From contig NZ_CP143545.1 of NCBI RefSeq assembly GCF_046237625.1, positions 3,038,001-3,102,000 on the forward strand: 64,000 nucleotides of DNA. Direction: 5' to 3'. The notes beneath the pieces are model-generated. The model searched no databases and was not told where the DNA came from. It saw only the letters and a program-made list of their open reading frames with translations. The stretch's first letter is position 1. Every line of letters starts with the position of its first letter. This DNA comes from Paraperibacillus esterisolvens (GTDB lineage Bacteria > Bacillota > Bacilli > Bacillales > DSM-1321). Both the position numbers and the translations under genes were made by a program. Positions 9,044 through 16,290 of this stretch are shown here, piece after piece.

Positions 9044-10183
9044 TTAAAAATTCTTGGCATCCGGTTTATTGAAGCCGTAGCGCTCAAAGAATTCTTCTCT
9101 GAAGTCGCCAAGGCGGTCTTCCCTGATAGCCTGTCTGACTTGCTCCATTAAGTTTACCAGAAAGTGAAGGTTATGGTAAGTCGTTAAACGAATTCCCAAT
9201 GTTTCTTCACAGCGGATTAAGTGGCGGATGTAGGCTCTTGAATAATTCTGGCAGACGTGGCAGCTGCAATTTTCGTCAAGCGGACCGAAATCTCTGGCAT
9301 ACTTGGCGTTCTTTATGACCACCCTGCCGCCGCTTGTCATCAGTGTGCCGTTCCTTGCTATCCGGGTCGGCAGTACACAGTCAAACATATCAATTCCTCT
9401 TATAGCACCATCAATCAGAGAATCCGGAGAACCGACACCCATCAGATACCGGGGCTTGTCCGCCGGCAGAAGCGGAGTGGTGAATTCAAGCACCCTGTTC
9501 ATGACATCCTTTGGCTCACCCACTGAAAGACCGCCGACAGCATAGCCTGGGAAATCGAGCGAAGTGAGATCCATCGCACTCTGTCTGCGCAAATCTTCAT
9601 ATTCTCCGCCCTGGACGATTCCAAACAGACCCTGGTCGTCCGGCCGGCCGTGAGCGCTCAGGCAGCGTTCCGCCCAGCGGGAGGTCCGTTCAACAGACTT
9701 CTTCATATATTCATGGGTAGCCGGAAATGGCGGACATTCATCAAAGGCCATCATGATATCAGAACCGAGATCATTTTGAATCTGCATCGCTTTTTCAGGC
9801 GAGAGGAACAGCTTGTCCCCGTTCAAGTGGTTGCGGAAGTGGACTCCCTCTTCTTCAATCTTCCGGAATTCACTCAAACTGAATACCTGGAAACCGCCTG
9901 AATCTGTGAGGATGGCCTTATCCCAATTCATAAATTTATGCAGGCCGCCCGCTTCCCTTATAAGGTCATTGCCGGGCCTCAGCCACAGGTGGTAGGTATT
10001 GCTGAGGATGATCCCCGCTCCCATGGCTGTGAGTTCTTCAGGCGACATGGTTTTGACCGTCGCCATTGTTCCCACCGGCATAAACACAGGCGTCTCAAAG
10101 GAGCCGTGCGGAGTATGTACGATCCCGAGCCTTGCCCCCGTCTGTTTGCATGTTTTAATATGTTCGTATCTAATAGGGTTCAC
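9044..10183 (-). CDS. tgt: queuine tRNA-ribosyltransferase (TGT)
   Basis: Exchanges guanine 34 for the queuosine precursor preQ1 in GU(N) anticodons of tRNAs for Asp, Asn, His and Tyr. The 379-residue product shows TPVFMPVGTMATVK, the catalytic-region motif ILTDSGGFQVFSL, FDECPPFPA, FGIVQGG, the second catalytic-region motif MFDCVLPTRIARNGT, and the zinc site CSCHVC near residue 300 with a later His. I chose the GTG at 10183: it has GGAAGGAGA upstream and yields the usual N-terminus NPIRYEHIKTCKQTGA. It follows queA by 28 bases. Confidence 0.97.
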   Translation of the reverse strand: MNPIRYEHIKTCKQTGARLGIVHTPHGSFETPVFMPVGTMATVKTMSPEELTAMGAGIILSNTYHLWLRPGNDLIREAGGLHKFMNWDKAILTDSGGFQVFSLSEFRKIEEEGVHFRNHLNGDKLFLSPEKAMQIQNDLGSDIMMAFDECPPFPATHEYMKKSVERTSRWAERCLSAHGRPDDQGLFGIVQGGEYEDLRRQSAMDLTSLDFPGYAVGGLSVGEPKDVMNRVLEFTTPLLPADKPRYLMGVGSPDSLIDGAIRGIDMFDCVLPTRIARNGTLMTSGGRVVIKNAKYARDFGPLDENCSCHVCQNYSRAYIRHLIRCEETLGIRLTTYHNLHFLVNLMEQVRQAIREDRLGDFREEFFERYGFNKPDAKNF

Positions 10184-10211
10184 TCTTGTATCTCCTTCCA
10201 ATGTGCCTTGC

Positions 10212-11240
10212 TTATTTGATAAACATGGCATCCCCAAAGCTGAAGAAACGGTAGCGTTCCTCTACAGCCGCATTATAAGCTTTTAAAATATGTTCTCTTC
10301 CCGCCAGCGCACTCACAAGCATAATGAGTGTGGATTTCGGCAGATGGAAGTTTGTAATCATTCCGTCAATTGCCTTGAACTCATATCCTGGATAGATAAA
10401 TATATTCGTCCATCCTGAATCTTCTCTGAATTCCCCGCCGCTTTTTGCTGCTATGGATTCCAGGGTCCTTGTCGAAGTGGTGCCCACTGTGATGATGCGC
10501 CCCCCCTCTTCCTTCACCTGATTCAAGAGCCTTGCGGTACCCTCTGTCATTACATAATACTCGGAATGCATTTCATGCTCATCCACATCCTCGGCACTGA
10601 CCGGCCTGAAGGTCCCAAGTCCGACATGCAGGGTGATAAACGAAATATGGACCCCCATCTCCTTGATTTCCTCAAGGAGCTGTTCAGTGAAATGAAGGCC
10701 CGCGGTCGGTGCGGCGGCAGAGCCGCGTTCCCGGGCGTACACGGTCTGATAACGGTCCTGATCCTCCAGCTGTTCTTTAATATAAGGCGGCAGGGGCATC
10801 TGGCCGAGCTCTTCCAGCACCTCATAAAAGATACCTTCATAGCTGAAGTCAAGGATTCTTCCCCCATGGTCGCCAAGTGCTTCGCACACTGCTTTGAGCC
10901 TGCCTCCCCCAAAGACGATTTCTGTTCCTTCTTTAATCCGTTTGGCCGGTTTGACCAGCGCTTCCCATTTATCGCCTTCCTGCTGTTTCAACAGAAGCAC
11001 CTCTATCTTGGCGCCTGTATCCGCTTTGACGCCAAGAAGCCTTGCCGGGAGCACTTTTGTATCATTAAGGACCAGACAGTCGCCAGGCCGCAGATAATCT
11101 TTAATATTTTTAAATACTTCATGGCTGATTTCACCCGTTTCTTTATCAAGAACCATGAGCCTGCTTTCCGCTCTCTGTTCTAGTGGAGTCTGGGCAATCA
11201 GCTCTTCAGGCAAATGAAAATCAAATAAATCTACCTTCAT
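10212..11240 (-). CDS. queA: S-adenosylmethionine:tRNA ribosyltransferase-isomerase QueA
   Basis: Transfers and isomerises the ribosyl part of SAM onto preQ1-tRNA to give epoxyqueuosine, the step after Tgt. The 342-residue protein begins DLFDFHLPEELIAQTPLE and contains RGSAAAPTAGLHFTE, HVGLGTFRPV and MITNFHLPKSTLIMLVSA, all typical of QueA. The ATG at 11240 lies 109 bases from ruvB; an inverted GCCGGC pair in that gap has no T run. Position and pairing with tgt are conserved. Confidence 0.97.
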   Translation of the reverse strand: MKVDLFDFHLPEELIAQTPLEQRAESRLMVLDKETGEISHEVFKNIKDYLRPGDCLVLNDTKVLPARLLGVKADTGAKIEVLLLKQQEGDKWEALVKPAKRIKEGTEIVFGGGRLKAVCEALGDHGGRILDFSYEGIFYEVLEELGQMPLPPYIKEQLEDQDRYQTVYARERGSAAAPTAGLHFTEQLLEEIKEMGVHISFITLHVGLGTFRPVSAEDVDEHEMHSEYYVMTEGTARLLNQVKEEGGRIITVGTTSTRTLESIAAKSGGEFREDSGWTNIFIYPGYEFKAIDGMITNFHLPKSTLIMLVSALAGREHILKAYNAAVEERYRFFSFGDAMFIK

Positions 11241-11348
11241 TTTTTACACTTCCGTTCTTTGCAGCTTCTATAGGCCGGCTGCCCGCCGGCAAGATTCAGC
11301 ATACCATATTCATGCTCTCATTATACAAATAAAAAAACACACCACACC

Positions 11349-12350
11349 CTATGCGGTCGGCATCTCAATATTGAAATGCTCGTACACTAGCGGAGTGGCA
11401 ATCCTTCCGCGAGGTGTTCTCTGGATAAACCCGATCTGCAGCAGGTAAGGTTCGTATACATCCTCGATGGTATGGGATTCCTCCCCGATGGTGGCCGAAA
11501 TGGTATCCAGCCCCACTGGACCGCCCCTGAAGCGCTCGATGATCCCTTTAAGTAATTTATGGTCAATATGATCCAGTCCTAAACGGTCCACCTGCATCAA
11601 TTCCAGGGCCTGGCCGGCCATTGACAACGTGACAAGCCCATTCCCCCTTACCTGTGCGAAGTCACGGACCCTCCTTAAGAGGCGGTTGGCTATCCTCGGG
11701 GTCCCCCTTGATCTCCTTGCTATTTCATCTGCCGCTTCCCCATCGATTTCAGTCTCTAGGATGTCAGCCGTCCGTACGACAATTTGCTTCAGCTGTTCCA
11801 CTGTGTAATATTCAAGCCTGCTCAGGACCCCGAAGCGGTCCCTGAGCGGGGCGGATAAAGAACCGGCCCTGGTTGTCGCCCCCACCAGTGTGAAGGGAGG
11901 CAGATCAAGCCTTACCGACCGCGCTGCCGGGCCCTTCCCGATGACTATGTCCAGGCAGAAATCCTCCATCGCCGGATACAGCACTTCCTCAACAGCTCTA
12001 GGCAGCCGGTGTATCTCGTCTATAAAGAGCACATCACCCGGCTGCAGGGCGCTGAGAATGGCCGCAAGATCTCCCGGCCTCTCGATAGCAGGACCGGCAG
12101 CCGTCCGGAGATTCACACCCATTTCATTTGCGATAATGGCCGCAAGGGTTGTTTTACCAAGACCCGGCGGACCGTACAGCAGGACATGATCAAGCGTCTC
12201 AGACCGCATTCTCGCAGCTTCTATGAAGACCTCAAGATTGGATTTCACCTTGTCCTGCCCGATGTACTGCCTTAAATTCTGCGGACGCAGACTTAACTCA
12301 TATGATAATTCGGCAGAGTCTGCTTCCTGGTTTACTATTCTGTCATCCAT
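11349..12350 (-). CDS. ruvB: Holliday junction branch-migration helicase RuvB
   Basis: The AAA+ motor that drives Holliday junction migration with RuvA. The 333-residue product has SLRPQNLRQYIGQDKVK near the N-terminus, Walker A GPPGLGKTT near residue 60, Walker B VLFIDEIHRL near 105, sensor 1 GATTRAGSLSAPLRDRFG, and the winged-helix C-terminus ending RTPRGRIATPLVYEHF. The ATG at 12350 is preferred over a GTG at 12359 because AGAAGG ends 8 bases before it. It starts 12 bases after the ruvA stop. Confidence 0.98.
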   Translation of the reverse strand: MDDRIVNQEADSAELSYELSLRPQNLRQYIGQDKVKSNLEVFIEAARMRSETLDHVLLYGPPGLGKTTLAAIIANEMGVNLRTAAGPAIERPGDLAAILSALQPGDVLFIDEIHRLPRAVEEVLYPAMEDFCLDIVIGKGPAARSVRLDLPPFTLVGATTRAGSLSAPLRDRFGVLSRLEYYTVEQLKQIVVRTADILETEIDGEAADEIARRSRGTPRIANRLLRRVRDFAQVRGNGLVTLSMAGQALELMQVDRLGLDHIDHKLLKGIIERFRGGPVGLDTISATIGEESHTIEDVYEPYLLQIGFIQRTPRGRIATPLVYEHFNIEMPTA

Positions 12351-12362
12351 ATCATGCACCTT

Positions 12363-12974
12363 CTATCTTAAAAGAGTCTGCAGGGCACGCTTTATGTACT
12401 CTTCAGTAGTCAGGTTTTCCTGAGCCAGTTCTTTTGCCGCCCTGGCGGTTTCCTTGTCAGAATATCCCAAGGCCTTAAGGGCAAGGACAGCCTCCTCCAG
12501 ATCATCCGGAAGACTGCCTCCAATGTAACGCTCGGCATTGTCGTTGAATAAATTGGGGAAGTATTCAGGAACTACATGCTCGAGCTTTCCTTTCAGGTCG
12601 AGTACTATCTGCCTTGCCGTCTTCTTCCCTACTCCCGGGAATTTCACCAGGAACTTCTCATCCTCATTTTCAATGGCCTGCACTACCTGTCCGACCTGTC
12701 CAGAGGCAAGGATAGCGAGCGCCCCCTTTGGCCCGATTCCTGTTACGTTCAGGAGTTTTGTGAACAGCGCTTTTTCTTCGCGGGTTTCAAATCCGTAGAA
12801 GGCCGCGATATCCTCTCTGACGTGATGATAAATAAAGACTTTGACCTCCGTGTTTCCTTTTTTTGAAAAAACAAAAGGATTAGGCGCCATGATTTGATAC
12901 CCGATCCCGTTATTCTCAATGACCATGTATTCAGGCCCAATATATTCCACTGTTCCTTTGATAAAATCGTACAA
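12363..12974 (-). CDS. ruvA: Holliday junction DNA-binding protein RuvA
   Basis: Binds the four-way junction and recruits RuvB. The product of about 203 residues starts YDFIKGTVEYIGPEYMVIE and contains the helix-hairpin-helix motif GIGPKGALAIL and the acidic-pin region; PGVGKKTARQIVLDLK is the second hairpin motif. A C-terminal domain III follows. I chose the TTG at 12974, with GAGGAG 8-9 bases upstream, since homologues begin here; the open frame extends further but lacks family similarity. It heads the ruvA-ruvB-queA-tgt-yajC group. Confidence 0.96.
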   Translation of the reverse strand: MYDFIKGTVEYIGPEYMVIENNGIGYQIMAPNPFVFSKKGNTEVKVFIYHHVREDIAAFYGFETREEKALFTKLLNVTGIGPKGALAILASGQVGQVVQAIENEDEKFLVKFPGVGKKTARQIVLDLKGKLEHVVPEYFPNLFNDNAERYIGGSLPDDLEEAVLALKALGYSDKETARAAKELAQENLTTEEYIKRALQTLLR

Positions 12975-13083
12975 ATGTGTTCGCTCCTCTGTTTTGCTGT
13001 ACACCATTTTACCATACAATCCGTGATAAGTTTATAAAAAACACAGCAAGGATGTGAACATTTGTTCTTATTTATACAGCGGC

Positions 13084-13110
13084 AAAAGGCTGCCTGCCGG
13101 GCAGCCTTTT
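13084..13110 (-). terminator. terminator of bofC
   Basis: A perfect 11-bp stem AAAAGGCTGCC (13084-13094) with GGCAGCCTTTT (13100-13110) and a 5-base loop. The T tract is formed by the stem itself and is followed by GCC. It overlaps the bofC stop codon. Confidence 0.75.
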
Positions 13111-13640
13111 CACTTTGAATAGGATTTAAAGGTTTCTATCACTTTATTATATTGATGTCTGTCAGAGATCTTGATGCCATCCGTAAGCTGCTTTTGCCGG
13201 GCTCCTTCCAGTTTTCTCATGTCAAGCTGAAAAAAGGATTGGATAATACGGTACTCCCTTGGCCGGCCATTGAAGATGGAGAGGGCGCCGCCATCACTGA
13301 GCCCAAAATAGCCGTTGGTTTTTAGCAGAGGAGATATATCATTGACCGGCTTTTTCAATATAATCTGTTTTTTATTTTGGCTGACGAGTTCCCAGCCTGT
13401 ATATTGTGCGAAAAAATCCTCCATGGACCAAATTCGCTCCTTGAACTTTTCTTCACTCACATCACCGTCTACATAAACTCTCTGCAGAATGACTTCCCTC
13501 ATTTGAGGATCCTTCAAGCTATAACCTGAGGCCCCTGCAGCAATATTCTCCTGCACTTCTTCCCCGTACGCGAATGAGGAGGAGGCCCCATGGCAAAAAC
13601 CGCCCAGCAGACATAATAAAGAGAACAGATATTTTTTCAT
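13110..13640 (-). CDS. bofC: BofC, forespore inhibitor of the SpoIVB checkpoint
   Basis: A secreted forespore protein that restrains SpoIVB signalling and so delays pro-SigK processing. The 176-residue product has a signal peptide (KKYLFSLLCLLGGFCHGASSS, cut after about residue 25). After it come VILQRVYVDGDVSEEKF, a WSMEDFFAQYTGWELV stretch and NGYFGLSDGGALSIFNGRP, all characteristic of BofC. I chose the ATG at 13640, with AAAAGGTGG 5 bases upstream, over a GTG at 13649 that lies in that site. It diverges from the SIMPL gene and lies next to ruvA as in B. subtilis. Its target pathway member spoIVFA/FB is also in this window. Confidence 0.92.
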   Translation of the reverse strand: MKKYLFSLLCLLGGFCHGASSSFAYGEEVQENIAAGASGYSLKDPQMREVILQRVYVDGDVSEEKFKERIWSMEDFFAQYTGWELVSQNKKQIILKKPVNDISPLLKTNGYFGLSDGGALSIFNGRPREYRIIQSFFQLDMRKLEGARQKQLTDGIKISDRHQYNKVIETFKSYSK

Positions 13641-13728
13641 AGCAACCACCTTTTCAGCATCGACTTAGGATTTATTCTGCCCAGTATCACCCTTAATATC
13701 CAATCGGTCCTATACGAAGCCCCGGTGG

Positions 13729-13757
13729 TCATTCCTGCCTTCCCCCTGTCATATAGT
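13729..13757 (+). promoter_or_regulatory. weak candidate SigE-like promoter of the SIMPL gene
   Basis: TCATTCC (13729-13735), 14 bases, then CATATAGT (13750-13757), the same -10 as proposed for spoVB. The start would be near 13764, ahead of the GGGGAG ribosome binding site. The -35 match is poor, so this is only a suggestion. Confidence 0.25.
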
Positions 13758-13782
13758 AGGAGAAAACAAAGGGGAGATCGAT

Positions 13783-14433
13783 ATGATAAAACACGTGCGG
13801 ACACCCGTTATCAGAGTAAATGGAATTGGCACAGTCAATGTCCTGCCAGACCGTACATCTCTGCAGGCAGGAGTAATAACGGAAGGGAAAAATGCCGCAG
13901 CCGTGCAGGCGGAGAATTCCGAAGCTGCCGCTGCAGTCATTTCTGCCCTTCTGCAGCTTGGTATAGAAAGAAGGGATATAAAGACAAAGGATTACCGCCT
14001 GGAAATCTTATACGATTTTACAGAAGGAAAGCAGACGATGAAGGGCTATAAAGTGACTCATATCCTGGACATAATTGTACCCGGCACTCTGTCAGCCGGA
14101 AAAGTGATAGATGAAGTCGTTAAGAGCGGGGCTAATTATATTGCTGGTATAGCTTTCGAAGTATCGAACTCAGCGAAGTTTTATCTGAAGGCGCTGTCTT
14201 TTGCTGTCCAGGACGCACAGAAGAAGGCCGCTGCACTCGCAGAATCCGTCCATGCCAGGATCATTCCACAGCCTGTTGAAATCATTGAACATACAAGCGG
14301 AGGCGGGGATCAGGTGATGGGCATCAGCACGGCTGCTTTTACTGCAAAAACTGTACCGATTGAGCCAGGGCAAAATCAGATTACGGCAAAGATTACTGCT
14401 CTCTTCTATTATCAAGTCTATTCATCGCAATAA
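13783..14433 (+). CDS. SIMPL (DUF541) domain protein
   Basis: A 216-residue protein consisting of one SIMPL/DUF541 domain: VNGIGTVNVLPDRTSLQAGVITEG near the start, KTKDYRLEILYDF, and a C-terminal QITAKITALFYY strand. The family includes E. coli YggE and mouse SIMPL and some sporulation-linked Bacillus proteins; its molecular role is not settled. I see no signal peptide, so it is probably cytoplasmic, unlike YggE. The ATG has GGGGAG at -7. It is the only + strand gene between bofC and safA. Confidence 0.85.
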   Translation: MIKHVRTPVIRVNGIGTVNVLPDRTSLQAGVITEGKNAAAVQAENSEAAAAVISALLQLGIERRDIKTKDYRLEILYDFTEGKQTMKGYKVTHILDIIVPGTLSAGKVIDEVVKSGANYIAGIAFEVSNSAKFYLKALSFAVQDAQKKAAALAESVHARIIPQPVEIIEHTSGGGDQVMGISTAAFTAKTVPIEPGQNQITAKITALFYYQVYSSQ

Positions 14434-14449
14434 AACAGTGTACAGGAAA

Positions 14450-14520
14450 GGACCGGCCGCTTCCTGAGGTACAAAAGGTCTGATTTCACCTTCTGTACGG
14501 CAGCAGAAGCTGGCCGGCTC
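14450..14520. repeat. long imperfect inverted repeat between convergent genes
   Basis: Outer arms CCGGCCGCTTC (14453-14463) and GAAGCTGGCCGG (14506-14517) pair with one bulge. Inner arms GTACAAAAGGT (14469-14479) and ACCTTCTGTAC (14488-14498) pair with one mismatch. There is no T run on either strand. It could act as a two-way transcription stop for the SIMPL and coxA-like genes or be a degenerate mobile repeat. Confidence 0.65.
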
Positions 14521-14536
14521 TTATAGGGCTGATTCA

Positions 14537-15208
14537 TTATTCTCCATATTCTCTATTTCCCCTGACATTCCTGAAGAGGTCCTTTAGATCGGAATTTACA
14601 AGGCCTCTCGGTCCTCCATCCTTCAGATCATTATCAAGTGTTTCTATCCGGCTGTACGTCCCCCGGTCGGTCACCACAGTCAATTCATGGCCGCCTGCTG
14701 TGCTTTGGAGCGCTTCCTGCAGCTCTTTCTGGGTCAATGCTTTATTTTCATCCTTGAATAAAACAACGGCAATAATTACGCGGTCTTTATATACAGCTGC
14801 CCTTGCTGTGCTGACATTATGATTCTGGATGGCTTTCCGCTCAAGCTTCTGAGTGAGCCTTCCTTCATAGGCATTATAATAGGAAGGACGCACGCTCATG
14901 GCTCCTCCCGGTTTTGCCCGCCCCAGGTGATCATGATAATTTTTATCCCGGCTGGCATGTCCGTCTCCCTGATATACCGCTGCATTCCGGTCTTTATAAT
15001 ATTTATCCTGATTTGGTTTATCCCTATGAGATGACTGTATATTAAATATGCGCGGAATCACACCATACGCATTATTAGAAACCATATCCGTCCCATCCTC
15101 ATATACAGGATGGCTTCCATTTACACCATATTCAGCCCGGTCATCCTGGCTGCAGCCAGCGGACACCATCAGGAGCAGGAGCATCAATCCAGTTCCAAGC
15201 TTTTTCAG
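14537..15208 (-). CDS. YhcN/YlaJ-family sporulation lipoprotein (CoxA-like), probable CTG start
   Basis: A lipoprotein of about 223 residues. Its signal peptide KKLGTGLMLLLLMVSAGC ends in the lipobox, with Cys about residue 19. The C-terminal domain (RPSYYNAYEGRLTQKLERKA and NVSTARAAVYKDRVIIAVV) matches YhcN/YlaJ, the family of B. subtilis CoxA, a spore cortex protein encoded next to safA. No ATG, GTG or TTG lies upstream in frame before a stop except a TTG at 15187, which would cut off the basic part of the signal peptide. A CTG at 15208 has AGGGGG seven bases upstream and restores it. The function in germination or cortex is inferred from the family. Confidence 0.8.
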   Translation of the reverse strand: MKKLGTGLMLLLLMVSAGCSQDDRAEYGVNGSHPVYEDGTDMVSNNAYGVIPRIFNIQSSHRDKPNQDKYYKDRNAAVYQGDGHASRDKNYHDHLGRAKPGGAMSVRPSYYNAYEGRLTQKLERKAIQNHNVSTARAAVYKDRVIIAVVLFKDENKALTQKELQEALQSTAGGHELTVVTDRGTYSRIETLDNDLKDGGPRGLVNSDLKDLFRNVRGNREYGE

Positions 15209-15294
15209 GTGAAGTCCCCCTTTTGCTTTTATTCACTGAGCATCAGCTGCTCATTGATAGTATTTGTTTAAAAAGGGGATATCCACCTGACATT

Positions 15295-16290
15295 TTAAGG
15301 AGAGACTTTACTTTCCAAATATTTGATCTGCCGTGCGAGGCGGCGCTGAAAGCTGGACCGCCGCTCAAAGTCTTCCACCGTCAATTTCCATACTGAGTGG
15401 ATATGGTGCCGGCTTAAAATTTTGTCATCCCTTGCCAATCTGTTCCATTCCCGCAGAATATCCGTGGGGTAGCACAGCCCATATAAAAATGCAGGATTTT
15501 CCTGGAGCTTCTTAAACGCATGATAGGACCATAACTCCTCTAATGAATAGGAAATAGCCGGAAGAATCCGGTTTGCATATTGCAGGTAATCTGTAATGGC
15601 CGGGGATTTGGAGATAAGATCCCAGTCTATCAGGTACAATTCACCAGACTCTACCCTGAGGAAATTGTGGTAGGCAACGTCACCATGAGTGATCACCTCA
15701 GGCTGGTCGTAAAGCCGCGTTTCGTTCTCCTTCAGTCCCGCAAGCGACCATTCCGCCCAGGCAATGACTCTTTTGATGATGGAAGAGGGCACATATTCCG
15801 CTACAATATGGGTTATTTTCTTAAATTCCTCCAGGCGCTCAGTCCATTTGGCAGTCTGGTTATACCTCTGGATTGAAAAGGAAAACCTCTTGTCCCCCAA
15901 TACTTTCCCACTCGCTTTATGCAGCTCCCCCAGCAGGGCCAGCCCTTCTTCACGGTCAGTCCTAGAATGAAAACGGAACTCATCCTTATGCGGTTTTAAA
16001 TACTCTAACAGCGCAAAATGGAATCCCTTGTATTCAAGCGGAGTAAAGGGAGAAAGGAACGAATACGTTTTATGGAATCCATGTTCCTTCACGAGGTCAG
16101 TGAAAGTGCGCTGAATCTGATATTTTCTCTGGTTTGAAAAACCCTTTATAAAAAAGGTTTTCTTTCGGGTATGGACTTTGAAAACATTATTTCTGATTTT
16201 TTCTATTTTTTTGGGTTCGATCCCATTTTGCTTTAAATAAGCAAGGAGACGAGCGCGAAAGGCGCTGTCTCCCTTTTTCTTAACGCCCAT
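15295..16290 (-). CDS. spore-coat-type phosphotransferase homologue (CotS/YutH/YsxE group)
   Basis: A protein of about 331 residues with the aminoglycoside phosphotransferase/choline kinase fold: FKVHTRKKTFFIKGF at the N-lobe, the Brenner motif HGDVAYHNFL near residue 215 and the metal-binding LIDWDLISKSP about 20 residues later. This is the pattern of Bacillus coat-associated kinase homologues. It overlaps the 3' end of safA, so it is co-translated with a coat/cortex morphogenetic protein; B. subtilis pairs ysxE with spoVID in the same way. The start is uncertain: ATG at 16290 has AGTGAGG close by, and ATG at 16305 is the alternative. The substrate is unknown. Confidence 0.8.
   Translation of the reverse strand: MGVKKKGDSAFRARLLAYLKQNGIEPKKIEKIRNNVFKVHTRKKTFFIKGFSNQRKYQIQRTFTDLVKEHGFHKTYSFLSPFTPLEYKGFHFALLEYLKPHKDEFRFHSRTDREEGLALLGELHKASGKVLGDKRFSFSIQRYNQTAKWTERLEEFKKITHIVAEYVPSSIIKRVIAWAEWSLAGLKENETRLYDQPEVITHGDVAYHNFLRVESGELYLIDWDLISKSPAITDYLQYANRILPAISYSLEELWSYHAFKKLQENPAFLYGLCYPTDILREWNRLARDDKILSRHHIHSVWKLTVEDFERRSSFQRRLARQIKYLESKVSP

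Noticed and set aside
11274..11290. GCCGGC inverted pair between queA and ruvB
   Set aside because: The stem is short and no T run follows, so it is not a convincing terminator.
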